A stretch of DNA of 64,000 bases from Sphaerolaimus hirsutus. Taxonomy: Eukaryota; Nematoda; Chromadorea; Monhysterida; Sphaerolaimidae. Under the pieces are notes generated by a model, which was not told the DNA's origin, did not search any database, and saw nothing but the letters and a program-made list of their open reading frames with translations. Positions 21,748-31,077 of this stretch are shown here, piece by piece. The stretch is from NCBI GenBank assembly GCA_964036195.1, contig OZ038453.1, positions 7,641,469 through 7,705,468 of the forward strand. The letters run 5' to 3'. The first letter of the stretch is position 1. Each line of letters opens with the position of its first letter. Both the position numbers and the translations under genes were made by a program.

Positions 21748-22114
21748 TTTGAAATTTAATAGCTTTTTGAAATTTCGCGGTACACGTATTTCCCTGGGAT
21801 GCGATTTTGTCTGTTTCGAAAATCAGCTGCATTAATTGCCCTTTTATTCGTCCAATCGATTCACTTCGTTTTTATTACACTCTCGGACAGTTCGATGATA
21901 TTTGCATTCACTTACAAGTTCACATTCCGACAAATAAACATTCACATACACGAGTCAATTTCACTATACTCAGATGAAAAGTAGGATCTCCATCTAAAAA
22001 AACTGACCATCGGTCACTCGCGGGCCACTTAAGTACACCACATATTTTCAAATCACGCGCCTGTTGGCTTGGCCCTTGTAACATGAGATGATGGCTTGGG
22101 GATTCCCTACTACA
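21748..22114 (+). mobile_element. DIRS copy D0: 3' tail and right terminal repeat
   Basis: The segment starts inside the last codons of the small downstream ORF (peptide TRISLGCDFVCFEN still readable at about 21780-21835) and runs to a right inverted terminal repeat (about 21966-22114) ending CCTACTACA. It appears identical to the D4 tail at 34858-35196 over about 330 bp. The BEL/Pao element cuts off everything 5' of it. Confidence 0.8.
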
Positions 22115-22807
22115 CCTACTACTATGATTTGGGAATGGTGTGCCGAGCGCAACATTGTGCTCAAAGCACAGCACGTCCCTGGAAAAGACAATTGTCAGGC
22201 AGATGAAGCCAGTAGAATGGCTTTTTCACCTAGTGACTGGATGTTAGATGTGCAAATTTTCTCTGCAATTTGGGAACTTTTTCCCAGCCTAAATATCGAC
22301 CTCTTCGCTAGTCGACATAATGCTCAATTGCCACGCTATGCGTCATGGGGAGACGATCCCATGGCCATCACTTCAGATGCATTTCTACTAGACTGGTCAA
22401 AATATTCTTCATATATTTTTCCACCGTTCTGTCTCATAGGTAGAATACTGAGACAAATTGCCGATCAGAATGCCACAGCCATTCTGATAACACCCTTCTG
22501 GCCCAAAAAGTCATGGTGGCCACTACTTTTAGACATGTGCTTTCAAAAACCAATTCTGCTACCTCAATATGCAGACCTGATAGTCAACCCTCAGGGTGTG
22601 AGCCACCCTTGGTTGCAAAACAATTTGCGCCTTCTGGCCTGGCCAATTTCCGGCGACAGCTCACTGAGCGCGGAATTTCGAATGGAGCTGCCGAGATTAT
22701 CTCAAAATCTTGGGCAGACACTACACGAAAGCACTATGAATCCACTTGGGGAAGATGGATTTCTTGGTCTTCGCAATGGAAAATTGATCCAATGTCGCCC
22801 TCTGTGA
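22088..22807 (+). CDS. DIRS D1: RNase H C-terminus and connection, 5'-truncated
   Basis: The frame opens at ATGATG within the D0 right terminal repeat and passes in frame into RNase H sequence (EWCAERN, then HVPGKDN and ADEASR), followed by the segment shared by all copies (DLFASRHNAQLPR, GDDPMA, WPKKSWWPLLLDMCF). The RT and most of RNase H are missing. The last 295 nt overlap the recombinase frame, the usual DIRS arrangement of RT/RNase H and recombinase. The ATG fused from the terminal repeat is discussed in the findings. Confidence 0.75.
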   Translation: MMAWGFPTTPTTMIWEWCAERNIVLKAQHVPGKDNCQADEASRMAFSPSDWMLDVQIFSAIWELFPSLNIDLFASRHNAQLPRYASWGDDPMAITSDAFLLDWSKYSSYIFPPFCLIGRILRQIADQNATAILITPFWPKKSWWPLLLDMCFQKPILLPQYADLIVNPQGVSHPWLQNNLRLLAWPISGDSSLSAEFRMELPRLSQNLGQTLHESTMNPLGEDGFLGLRNGKLIQCRPL

Positions 22808-23619
22808 CAGATATCTTAAATTATCTGGCTCACTACCTACTTCAAAACCATATTGGCAGTTCCCAATCTGTAATTAATGAAAAGGCTGGCATCTTAGCCT
22901 TCTTTTGTCCTGAGAATGCTGAAATCATTCGCAATGACAGATTTGTAAAGCAATTTTCAAAGGGTGCTTACAAGTTAAAGCCATCTAAGCCACGCTACAA
23001 GGATACATGGGATCCTTCTCTGGTAAAAAATTTCCTTGAACAGCACTTCAGTGACAACAATCACCTGAACGTGCAACAACTCGCCAGCAAATTGGCCATT
23101 TTGCTATCACTATCTAGACCCTCCCGCTCGGTCGAACTGTCATCAATAGACGTTCACACTATTGAATTCACGGATAATGGATTCAGATGCGCACTTTTGC
23201 GCCCTCACAAAACACAGAAGAATGGCCCACTACCAACCTTCTTCTATGAGAAATCCAACTCAACCTTTTTGTGTCCCTCTTTGACACTTCATGCATACCT
23301 CGCACGCACTTCTCACCTGCGTGCAAATTGCAAACACTTGTTTCTGACAAACACCTTGCCAATAAAACCAGCTACTCCAGCCACAATCAGGCGCTGGATA
23401 GCTGACATTATGCTCAAGTCCGGAGTGCCTAATCACTTCGCGCCACACAGCATCCGCGGCGCAGTAGCTAACGCGGCTCACAGAAATGGCATGCCACTTG
23501 ACAAGATCATGCAAGCTGGCCTTTGGTCAAAAAATTCCAAGAGTTTCACCAAATATTATAAGAGAAATCTTCATAAAGGTGAATCTTCACATGAGTACCT
23601 TTTAACTCACCTAATGTAA
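22513..23619 (+). CDS. DIRS D1 tyrosine recombinase (368 aa)
   Basis: An intact frame of the DIRS recombinase. The N-terminal core-binding part includes STWGRWISWSSQWKIDP and NEKAGILAF. Catalytic landmarks: Arg in SRPSRSVEL, Lys in HKTQKNGP, the H-x-x-R box HSIRG, and the tyrosine in FTKYYKRN near the C-terminus. In DIRS elements this enzyme integrates a circular DNA intermediate. The start is uncertain because the frame overlaps the upstream ORF. The stop codon is 2 nt before a conserved stem-loop. Confidence 0.85.
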   Translation: MVATTFRHVLSKTNSATSICRPDSQPSGCEPPLVAKQFAPSGLANFRRQLTERGISNGAAEIISKSWADTTRKHYESTWGRWISWSSQWKIDPMSPSVTDILNYLAHYLLQNHIGSSQSVINEKAGILAFFCPENAEIIRNDRFVKQFSKGAYKLKPSKPRYKDTWDPSLVKNFLEQHFSDNNHLNVQQLASKLAILLSLSRPSRSVELSSIDVHTIEFTDNGFRCALLRPHKTQKNGPLPTFFYEKSNSTFLCPSLTLHAYLARTSHLRANCKHLFLTNTLPIKPATPATIRRWIADIMLKSGVPNHFAPHSIRGAVANAAHRNGMPLDKIMQAGLWSKNSKSFTKYYKRNLHKGESSHEYLLTHLM

Positions 23620-23620
23620 A

Positions 23621-23704
23621 TCATTTAATGTTGATGAGTGTAATGTTATTTTGTAAGAATGTATATGAATTATAAAATTCATTATACGAGTCAACATTAA
23701 ATGA
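23621..23704 (+). promoter_or_regulatory. Conserved stem-loop after recombinase stop (D1)
   Basis: Arms TCATTTAATGTTGA (23621-23634) and TCAACATTAAATGA (23691-23704) are perfectly complementary, with further pairing inward and a conserved loop containing ATGAATTATAAAATTCAT. Homologous structures with different but self-complementary arms occur in D2, D3 and D4. Confidence 0.75.
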
Positions 23705-23731
23705 TGATCCCACCCTGACCCACCCTCTACT

Positions 23732-24064
23732 TTGAACTCATGTTCAGATTCGACAACAACCGCGACCGCTACTACGGCTCCGCGCACTCCGCCACGGGCT
23801 ACGGCAACGGCAACACCCAGTGGGGGGGCAGAGGGGGGGGGGCGCACTCCTCCCGCGGCGGTGGCGGTCCCAGCCGTGGACGCGGCCGCTTCCAGTACGA
23901 CAAGCCCCGCCGTCCCAACTTCCACCACAAAGGGAAAAGGGACGACGACAAGTGATAAAGTTCACGTGATGAATTTGCGACAGCGCAATTCCGCCAAAAA
24001 TTTTTCCCACACTCGCATTTCTGTGGGTTGCGATTTTGTATGCTTTGAAAATAATTTGCACTAA
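23732..24064 (+). CDS. DIRS D1 small ORF with TRISxGCDF C-terminus
   Basis: A 110-residue frame: Ala/Thr/Pro-rich low-complexity for about 78 residues, then a conserved end with MNLRQRN, TRISVGCDFVCFEN and a terminal Leu-His. The end is conserved in D0, D2, D3 and D4, while codons and flanks differ, indicating selection on this frame. It overlaps the RGG ORF in another frame. Function unknown. Confidence 0.55.
   Translation: MNSCSDSTTTATATTAPRTPPRATATATPSGGAEGGGRTPPAAVAVPAVDAAASSTTSPAVPTSTTKGKGTTTSDKVHVMNLRQRNSAKNFSHTRISVGCDFVCFENNLH
23740..23955 (+). CDS. DIRS D1 RGG-box small ORF
   Basis: 71 residues beginning MFRFDNNRDRYYGS, with a Gly/Arg-rich middle (RGGG, SRGGGG, SRGRGRF) and a basic/acidic tail (KGKRDDDK). 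RGG boxes usually bind RNA or single-stranded DNA, so a nucleocapsid-like role is possible. It overlaps the TRISxGCDF frame and contains a G run at the frame-overlap point. Confidence 0.5.
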   Translation: MFRFDNNRDRYYGSAHSATGYGNGNTQWGGRGGGAHSSRGGGGPSRGRGRFQYDKPRRPNFHHKGKRDDDK

Positions 24065-24191
24065 TTTCATGCAGTTATTTTTCTTTCTGTTCATAAATTT
24101 GTGAATGATGACATTTATTCATTTACTATTTCCTTAATCTTTCCACGTTGTATGGTAACAATAAATTCAGCTTAAAAAACGAGTCAATCGC

Positions 24192-24343
24192 TATACTCAG
24201 ATGAAAAGTAAGATCTCCATATGAAAAACTGACCACTGCCCACTCGCGCTCCACTTAAGTACACAACACATTTTCAAATCACGCGCCTGTTGGCTTGGTT
24301 CCATGTAATATGAGATGCTAGCTTGGGGATTCTTGCTATACAC
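24192..24343 (+). repeat. DIRS D1 right terminal repeat
   Basis: Begins CTATACTCAGATGAAAAGTA and ends GCTTGGGGATTCTTGCTATA plus CAC. Its complement resembles left terminal repeats of the group, for example 24344-24480. Confidence 0.7.
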
Positions 24344-24943
24344 CACGGTAGTTACCCAAGCCAAACAATCTCATTTAAAAGGCACGCGAACAGATGCGCG
24401 TCAGAAACTTGATATAGGCGTGTGTGCGTGTATAAGAGGCGCCCGGTAGTGGACGCTGGTCACTTTTTCATATGGATATACTACCATTTTCATCTGAGGA
24501 TAGTTGTGTTGACTCATGTTACAAAGGCGAAAGCTGTAAAGTAGATAGTTTAATCGAATACGGTCTGTCAATGCAACGAAGTGAATGATTGATAGCGAAA
24601 CAGAAGTGCTCCATTTTTTGAAGTAAATCGATGAAAAATAGTTTACATCAATGACGAATGTCAGAATAATTATTCTGCGCACAGAATCGGGGTCAACGAA
24701 CGTAGATTGAAAAATAATTTACATAATTGCAAAGTGTCAGAATTTGTCCACATTCCGACAAATAAACATTCACATACACGAGTCAATTTCACTATACTCA
24801 GATGATAAGTAGGATCTCCATCTAAAAAAACTGACCATCGGTCACTCGCGGGCCACTTAAGTACACCACATATTTTCAAATCACGCGCCTGTTGGCTTGG
24901 CCCTTGTAACATGAGATGATGGCTTGGGGATTCCCTACTACAC
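24344..24943 (+). mobile_element. DIRS copy Ds: terminal repeats without ORFs
   Basis: A left terminal repeat (about 24344-24480, with GTATAAGAG as a TATA-like box) is followed by about 310 bp of non-coding sequence and a right terminal repeat (about 24793-24943). The 3' half shares ACATTCCGACAAATAAACAT with the D0 and D4 tails. This is what an internal deletion from the 5' leader to the 3' tail would leave. Confidence 0.65.
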
Positions 24944-26070
24944 AAATGGAGACCCTCTCCACTGTGAAATCTACCTTGAGGCACAGTGATTTCATGTGCA
25001 AGGTAGACATTTCCGACGCCTACCTCGCTGTCCCAATTCTGGACTCTGAACAGCAATTCCTTCAATTCGAATGGAACCATACAATTTATCAATTTAATTG
25101 TATGGCTTTTGGACTAGCATCCGCGCCACACACCTTTACCAGGCTGCTTTCTCCTCTCGTCACTTTCTGGAGAAAGTTAGGAATTCGCTGTATCATTTAC
25201 CTAGATGATATAGCCATTTTCGCAACTTCGAAAATTGAAGCAGAGATAAATGCGAAATTTATCGTTTATACACTGCGTTCTTGCGGCTTTGTCATCAATG
25301 ACAAAAAATGCCAACTCATAGCCACCACCGAAATGGAATTTCTCGGTCTCACAATCTGCAGCAACACCATGCTTTTCAAGGTGCCTGCTGATAAACGCTC
25401 TCGACTCCAAGAGCTCGCAAAATCAATGTCAGGTGCATACAAAGTCTCACTTCGAGACTTGGCCGCACTTTTAGGCCAATTGCAATTCGCCTCCGGTGCA
25501 ATTTTGGACGGTGAATGTCACTTTAGAGAGCTACAATTTGACCTTATTGATGGCCTGAAAAAGACAAATTCTTATGACTTCAAAATCTTCCTGTCTGAGG
25601 ACAGCAAGCTAGAACTTCAAGCTTGGGCCACACAAATTTCCTTGTGGCATGGCCGACCGATTCAAAACTCTTCACCAGATTTCACCTTTGCCACAGACGC
25701 CTCACGTTCCGGCTGGGGCGCTGCATTCAATGACCGCAAAGTCCACGGTCACTGGACTAGCTTGGAACAAACATATCACATCAACCACCTTGAATTGCTA
25801 GGAATATGGTACGGGCTCTTGTGTTTTTTCAAGACCTCTACCAATTGCAGAATACTTGTTCAATGCGATAACAAAACGGCAATCGCATATATAAATAGAA
25901 GGGGTGGCACGCATTCACGTGCCATGGCCCGCTTAGCTATCAAAATCTGGGCTTGGTGCTCAGCGCGCAACATCACGCTGCGCACCATCCACGTGCCCGG
26001 CATCAACAACACTGATGCTGATGCAGCCAGCCGCGTTCGTTACTCGGCCAGCGACTATTCTCTGAAAAAA
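24916..26070 (+). pseudogene. DIRS D2 reverse transcriptase/RNase H, truncated and frameshifted
   Basis: The frame opens at ATGATG inside the Ds right terminal repeat and enters RT coding sequence at METLSTVKSTL. RT motifs are VDISDAYLAVP (Asp at residue 31 of this frame) and YLDD (95-98). RNase H follows with FATDASRSGWG (D261), HLELLGIW (E293) and QCDNKTAIAYINRRGG (D318). The RT N-terminal third is missing. A one-base frameshift near 26070-26090 separates RNase H from the downstream segment DIDLFASRHNTQ, which continues in another frame to 26620. Confidence 0.8.
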
Positions 26071-26077
26071 TCGATCT

Positions 26078-26620
26078 TTGATCGATTGTCCACACATATT
26101 CGATATCGACTTGTTTGCAAGTCGACACAATACCCAATTAGACACTTTTGCAGCCTGGGGCGACGACCCCATGGCCATTTCGACCGACGCCTTCAATTTG
26201 AATTGGGAAAAAACTTGGAATTACATTTTTCCACCATTCTGCATGATTGGTCGCATCCTAAAACAGCTACATGACCAGCAAGCTTCAGCGGTCATTATCA
26301 CACCTCACTGGCCAAAGAAATCTTGGTGGCCAGTGTTACTGGAAATGGCTTTCGACCACCCTTACACCTTACCTGCCATTCCAGACCTCATTGTCAACCC
26401 CATCGGCAAACCGCATCCCTGGTTGCCGGACCGGCTCACACTTCTGGCCTGGCCAGTCACCGGAAACACCTCGCGGAGCAGGGCATTTCGGGAGATGCAC
26501 TGCGAGTCATTTCGCATGCATTCTCAGACTCCACAAAAAACCATTATGAGTCAGCTTGGAAAAGATGGCTTCATTGGGCTTCACAGCGGCACATTAATCC
26601 GCTCATGCCCTCTGCCGTAG
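26078..26620 (+). pseudogene. DIRS D2 connection segment after frameshift
   Basis: Continues the RT/RNase H reading frame after a single-base shift: DIDLFASRHNTQL, GDDPMA, WPKKSWWPVLLEM. It overlaps the recombinase frame for its last 298 nt. D1 and D4 have the same segment joined in frame to RNase H, so the break is specific to D2. Confidence 0.7.
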
Positions 26621-27402
26621 ATGTGCTTAATTATCTGGCACACTACCTACTTCAGCCGCAAATAACAAGCTCTCAATCTGTAATCAATGAAAAAGCCGGT
26701 ATTTTGGCTTTTGTTCATCCAGAAGCTGCTCATGCAATTCGAGCAAATGCAACTCTAAAGCAGTTCTCCAAAGGCGCTTTCAGGCTCAAACCCTCGAAAC
26801 CGCGCTACACGCACACGTGGGACATTTCACTTGTGCAAAAATTCATCACTGAAAACAGAGCCGACAACACAGCCTTGAGTCTGCTTCACTTGTCTCAAAA
26901 AACGGCCACGCTCATGGCCCTTGCAAGGCCATGCCGAGCGGCCGAACTCGCTTCAATTAATTGCCAATCAATTTCCTTTGGCAACGACTCAGTCACCTTT
27001 GCTCTCTTAAAGCCACACAAAACCCAGAAAGACGGCCCACTAGCCACTTTCAAATTGGAAAGTTCAAACTCACAAGCAACTTGTCCTATTCAGGCACTTT
27101 CAGCCTACCTGAAAATGACAAATGAAACGAGACATGACATCAAGTCTCTCTTTCTCACTTGCACTCAACCACATAAGGCCGCTACTTCGGCCACTATCCG
27201 AAGGTGGATAGCCATGATCATGATCGATTCGGGCATCCCACGCCACTTCGCACCGCACAGCATCCGCGGTGCGGTTGCCAGCGCTCACCACAGACAGGGC
27301 ATGCCCCTCGAACAAATCCTGAAGTCAGGATTATGGGCCCCAAAGTCAAAATGCTTCAAGAAATACTATCATCGAGATTTGACCACAGGTGCCTTCACTT
27401 AA
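26323..27402 (+). CDS. DIRS D2 tyrosine recombinase (359 aa)
   Basis: Intact frame. Landmarks: SAWKRWLHWASQ, ARPCRAAELAS (Arg), HKTQKDGP (Lys), HSIRGAVA (H-x-x-R), FKKYYHRDL (Tyr). It diverges clearly from the D1 and D4 enzymes, yet all catalytic positions and length are kept. Confidence 0.85.
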   Translation: MVASVTGNGFRPPLHLTCHSRPHCQPHRQTASLVAGPAHTSGLASHRKHLAEQGISGDALRVISHAFSDSTKNHYESAWKRWLHWASQRHINPLMPSAVDVLNYLAHYLLQPQITSSQSVINEKAGILAFVHPEAAHAIRANATLKQFSKGAFRLKPSKPRYTHTWDISLVQKFITENRADNTALSLLHLSQKTATLMALARPCRAAELASINCQSISFGNDSVTFALLKPHKTQKDGPLATFKLESSNSQATCPIQALSAYLKMTNETRHDIKSLFLTCTQPHKAATSATIRRWIAMIMIDSGIPRHFAPHSIRGAVASAHHRQGMPLEQILKSGLWAPKSKCFKKYYHRDLTTGAFT

Positions 27403-27431
27403 CATGCACCTTTTAAATCACCTATCGTAAA

Positions 27432-27514
27432 TCATGGGATATTTACGAATGTAATTATATTTTGTAAGATTTAAATGAATTATAAAATTCATTATATGAG
27501 TAAATATCCCATGA
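27432..27514 (+). promoter_or_regulatory. Conserved stem-loop after recombinase stop (D2)
   Basis: Arms TCATGGGATATTTAC (27432-27446) and GTAAATATCCCATGA (27500-27514) pair perfectly over 15 bp. The arm sequence differs from D1 at most positions while complementarity is kept. The loop keeps TTTTGTAAGA and ATGAATTATAAAATTCAT. It starts 30 nt after the recombinase stop. Confidence 0.75.
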
Positions 27515-27865
27515 TTGAACCCACCGCTCCCACCGCAATTTCATCTTGCATGTTCAGGTTCGGCACCCGCTCCAACTACGACCACGGCGGCTCCTACCGC
27601 CGCGAAAGCAACTTCTCCGCCGGACCCTCGTACTCCCATCAGCGGGGCGGAAGAGGGGGGGGGGGAGGCAAACCCTCCTACTCCAGGGGCCGAGGCCGCC
27701 ACTACCAGCACAGAGGCGGCGACAGGGGCCACAACAACATCAAAAAAGAAGAAAAGTGATCCTCCCTTTTCAATGAACTTGCGCAAAAGAACTGTTAAAA
27801 TTAACCATTCCTATTTGCGTATTTATGATGGCTGCAACTTCGTGTTTCGCACCGATAAATTGTGA
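27515..27865 (+). CDS. DIRS D2 small ORF with conserved C-terminus
   Basis: 116 residues: Pro/Ala/Thr-rich linker, then MNLRKRT and a diverged end LRIYDGCNFVFRTD. Aligns end to end with the D1, D3 and D4 frames. Overlaps the RGG ORF in another frame. Confidence 0.5.
   Translation: MNPPLPPQFHLACSGSAPAPTTTTAAPTAAKATSPPDPRTPISGAEEGGGEANPPTPGAEAATTSTEAATGATTTSKKKKSDPPFSMNLRKRTVKINHSYLRIYDGCNFVFRTDKL
27550..27759 (+). CDS. DIRS D2 RGG-box small ORF
   Basis: 69 residues starting MFRFGTRSNYDHGG, with QRGGRGGGGG and SRGRGRHYQHRGG and a lysine-rich end IKKEEK. Start chosen to match D1; the frame is open further upstream to 27475. Same position after the stem-loop as in D1. Confidence 0.5.
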   Translation: MFRFGTRSNYDHGGSYRRESNFSAGPSYSHQRGGRGGGGGKPSYSRGRGRHYQHRGGDRGHNNIKKEEK

Positions 27866-27989
27866 ATTATTCTGCCTCTCTTTTGTTTTACAAATCGATA
27901 CCCGGAATGCTTTCGCCTAAATTTGTGTCTTTCTTTACTACTTTACACTTGTTGTCGTCAATAAACCTTGCCTGAAATATGAGTATATC

Positions 27990-28157
27990 CCTTCAACTAT
28001 CATCAGATGAAACGTAGGATCTCCATCTAAAATAAGTGACCACTGGTCAGCAGGCGCGCGCATTATATGCACACCATAAGTATCAAGTTTCAAGCGCGCC
28101 TGCCACGCTTTTTTTTCCATTTGAATGAGATGGCTTGGCTTGGGTTCCTACCGTACA
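27990..28157 (+). repeat. DIRS D2 right terminal repeat
   Basis: Carries CATCAGATGAAACGTAGGAT, AGTGACCACTGGTCAG, and ends CCTACCGTACA. Next to it is a direct duplicate CCGTACA and then inverted RNase H sequence. Confidence 0.65.
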
Positions 28158-28914
28158 CCGTACACCATATTTCTTTCAGCGCACCAGGCCCAGATCTTGA
28201 TTGCAAGTCTGGCCATCATTCTGGAATGAGTACCGCCCCTACGATTGATGTAGGCAATGGCGGTTTTGTTATCGCACTGAACCAGTATTTGCACATTGGA
28301 TAAGTGCTTGCAAAAGCAGAGTAGGCCATGCCAGATGCCTAGCAGTTCCAGGTGATTGATGTGGAATGGAGTATCAATGTGGAACTACTAACGGAGTAAA
28401 AAACGCGAACAGATGCGCGTGGCGTCGAAACTTGATATGCGTGAGTGTGCTTGTATATAAGATGCCCGTGTAGTGGGCAGTGGTCACTTTTTCATATGGA
28501 ATGTATCTACCGTTTTTCATCTGAGTATAGTGGTGGAATTTGGACTCAAATCGAAGTTTGATTGACGTGTAAACTATTTATTAACGTAAACAAAAAGATG
28601 CTCTCGAGCGGAAATGTATGAAACTGAATCTTATTTAGATTGGTCTTCAATTTAGACTTGTCAAAGTTGGAGCCCTGACTCGTATGAGTCAAAATAGGCT
28701 GTGGTGAAGGAACTGACATCTTTTCAGGTGAAACTTCACGATCAAACTGCACAACGGAATCAACGTGTCGCTGAACGCACCTGTTTCCGTTGTCCCGTTG
28801 GTAGGGAGCGTAGGGCGGGCGGCTCGGGCCGCCTGCTGGGCGGTGCCCTCCATAGGGCCGAGAGTCGTTAAGAACCAGCAAAAAATTTTAACAGTTCTTT
28901 TGCAATTCCAGCAG
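28158..28914 (-). pseudogene. DIRS copy Dinv: inverted fragments
   Basis: On the minus strand, from 28914 down: a gag C-terminal fragment (about 28880-28660; peptide with RPYGGHR and APYQRDNGN, matching the D3 gag end), a right terminal repeat (28627-28387) nearly identical to the D3 right repeat, and an RNase H fragment (about 28386-28170, including QCDNKTAIAYINRRGG). The terminal repeat stops early at ACTCCGT and is joined to RNase H. Nothing here can be functional. Confidence 0.65.
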
Positions 28915-29016
28915 GTGTTACGGTAGTGACCCACGCTAACTAGTCTCATTTAAACGGAGTAAAAAACGCGAACAGATGCGCGTGGCGTCGAAACTTGATA
29001 TGCGTGAGTGTGCTTG

Positions 29017-29024
29017 TATATAAG
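29017..29024 (+). promoter_or_regulatory. TATA box in D3 left terminal repeat
   Basis: TATATAAG lies 64 bp upstream of the gag ATG, inside the left terminal repeat. The same box occurs in the other left-type repeats, for example about 28453 and, as TATAAGAG, about 24431. Confidence 0.6.
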
Positions 29025-29087
29025 ATGCCCGTGTAGTGGGCAGTGGTCACTTTATTCATCTGAGATACTTCTACAATCTGCATCGAT

Positions 29088-31014
29088 ATGCCTGCATTCG
29101 ATTTCGATAGTTCTGGCGAAAGCGACAATGAAAGCCAGAAATCTACGCCTATTCGCGACAACAAAAAACGACCGCTTTCTCGTTCTTCGAGCCGCGTCAA
29201 CTCCCCGCCCGCCAAGAAATTCCATTCTTCGGCGTCTACTTCTTCGAGAATTGTGCTGCAGGCTACCAGCGGTCCATCTGTGTTAGATGCCGCTCACGAC
29301 ACTAATCCTACCGCCATTTCCGATGGCGAGGATGATTTGCTGCCGGCTGAGCATCCAGATCCGGCTGATACGGTCCCTACTGACCGCAATCAATTTCTAA
29401 ACCAGATCGAAGGCTGGTTCAATAATTTGAACGACGACACTAAAGCTCAAATCCAGATCGCTATGCAATCTGGTGCTCAGAACACGCTGCCGGTCAGCTT
29501 AAACCCGGCGCTGAGCAAATTGTCCGAGCAAGAACTGTCCCAATTGACAGAGGACCCGGACATTGTACTGGACAAAGTGGACCGCGGCTCTGGCGACCCA
29601 CTATTCTCTACACCTGAGGTGTCTACCTTGCTCGACCGACTGGCCGGCGGCCTCGAAATGTCTAGAAACGGCCTCTCCAAGATGAGCAAACGGTTCCCCA
29701 GAACCGGCGACACTCGAGCCGACAAATATCCGGTAGTCGAGAATCTATTCGACGGCTTCCGCAAGGTGCCCAACGTCGACACCGGCATCGTGAGATTCAT
29801 GGACAAGTGCATGATTCAAGTCACCGAGACTATCAACCTCGCTCGGCGCCCATTGCTGCGCGCCGTGGATTTGGTCCAGAAGAAGATGAACTCCGGCGAC
29901 ACAGTCACATTGTGGGTTTTCGGGATTAATCATCCATTTTCTTTGAATGATGATTCACTTGACAAATCCCAGAAGCAACATCAAATTCGATTAAAAGATG
30001 ATTGCAACTTGTAAATAATCAACCATCAATTCCAATTAAAAATGGTTGTAGCATCAATATACATGTCTGACTCAAACTGCCCCACTTTGCAGTCAAGAAG
30101 CTGAGTCGCGCACGGCTGTGAGCTGGTCCCTGCGCGCTTTGGCCCACGCCCAGCACCAGCTGCAGGCGCTGAGGCGCATCGCCAACCTGGCGCCTATCGG
30201 CGTCGGGGTCAACCGCTTCAAAAGTTCTCGTTTGGAGCCTCTCATCAATGCTCCAATCGAGAAACGCGCCCAATCCGAGCGCTACTCTGCCGGCGCCGAC
30301 GTCAACAACGCGGCCCCGCTACTCTGCAGCCACAATTCGCTGCAGTTGCTGCACGAACATGGCAAGCACCATAAGGAGCGCACGTCCGGTCTGGCCAGCG
30401 GCTTGGGCGTCCGCGCCAAGCCCGACAACGAGGGCCGACCGCACACTGGCCACAGGCAGTACGGCGCCAACGGCAGGACGGCGTACGCAGCGCCCTACCA
30501 ACACCGCCCCAACAACAGGTCGGTTCAAGTTCGGCCTTCAGTCGCTGAGAATATTCCTAGCACCAGGAAATTTCTGGTTGAAAAGTCAACCTTGTCTAAG
30601 GAGCCAGAATGCTCCTTCGCAACAGTTATTCATTCCGATGAATACAAAGTGACTGCGCCAACTGAAAACTTTCCCATCGATGAAAGTTTTTTCATCGACA
30701 TTGCACACATCCTGAACGATGCTCCCATAGCGGGACGCATCAAATTGGCAATTTCAAATTGGAAATTAGTCACAGATGACCAATGGGTCATAAATCAGGT
30801 TCAGGGCGCTCATCTATTCCTCAGCACCCAACCTGATGCTATCCCGAACCTATACATGAATCCCATCAAATTTAATTCTTCCGAGCTTCCCACCATTTTG
30901 CCTCATTGGCCGCATTCTACGCCAACTTTCCGATCAAAATGCAACTGCACTTCTGATCACACCTCTATGGCCCAGAAAATCCTGGTGGCCAATTTTACTG
31001 GACATGTGTTTTGA
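29088..31014 (+). CDS. DIRS D3 gag fused to RT N-terminus (spliced)
   Basis: Exon 1 is 29088-29911: MPAFDFDSSGESDNE, a Ser-rich basic N-terminus, then a helical region with GLSKMSKRFPRTG. An intron is predicted at 29912-30092 (donor GTGGGT, acceptor TTTGCAG, phase 2). Exon 2 continues QEAESRTAVSWSLRALAHAQ and an Arg/Gly/Asn-rich end. The same frame runs into the RT start (AGRIKLAISNWKLVTDDQW, then IKFNSSELP). A deletion near 30890 then joins it to post-RNase H sequence out of frame, ending at 31014. Without splicing gag would end at 30014. Introns have been described in DIRS1-like elements of other animals. Confidence 0.6.
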
Positions 31015-31077
31015 CACACCCATTTTGTTGCCCGCAGAGACGGACCTAATCACAAATCCCAAAGGCCAGAGCCACCC

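Noticed and set aside
23611..23928. Minus-strand Val/Ala/Gly-rich ORFs opposite the DIRS RGG region
   Set aside because: They are antisense shadows of GC-rich coding sequence with no conserved features.
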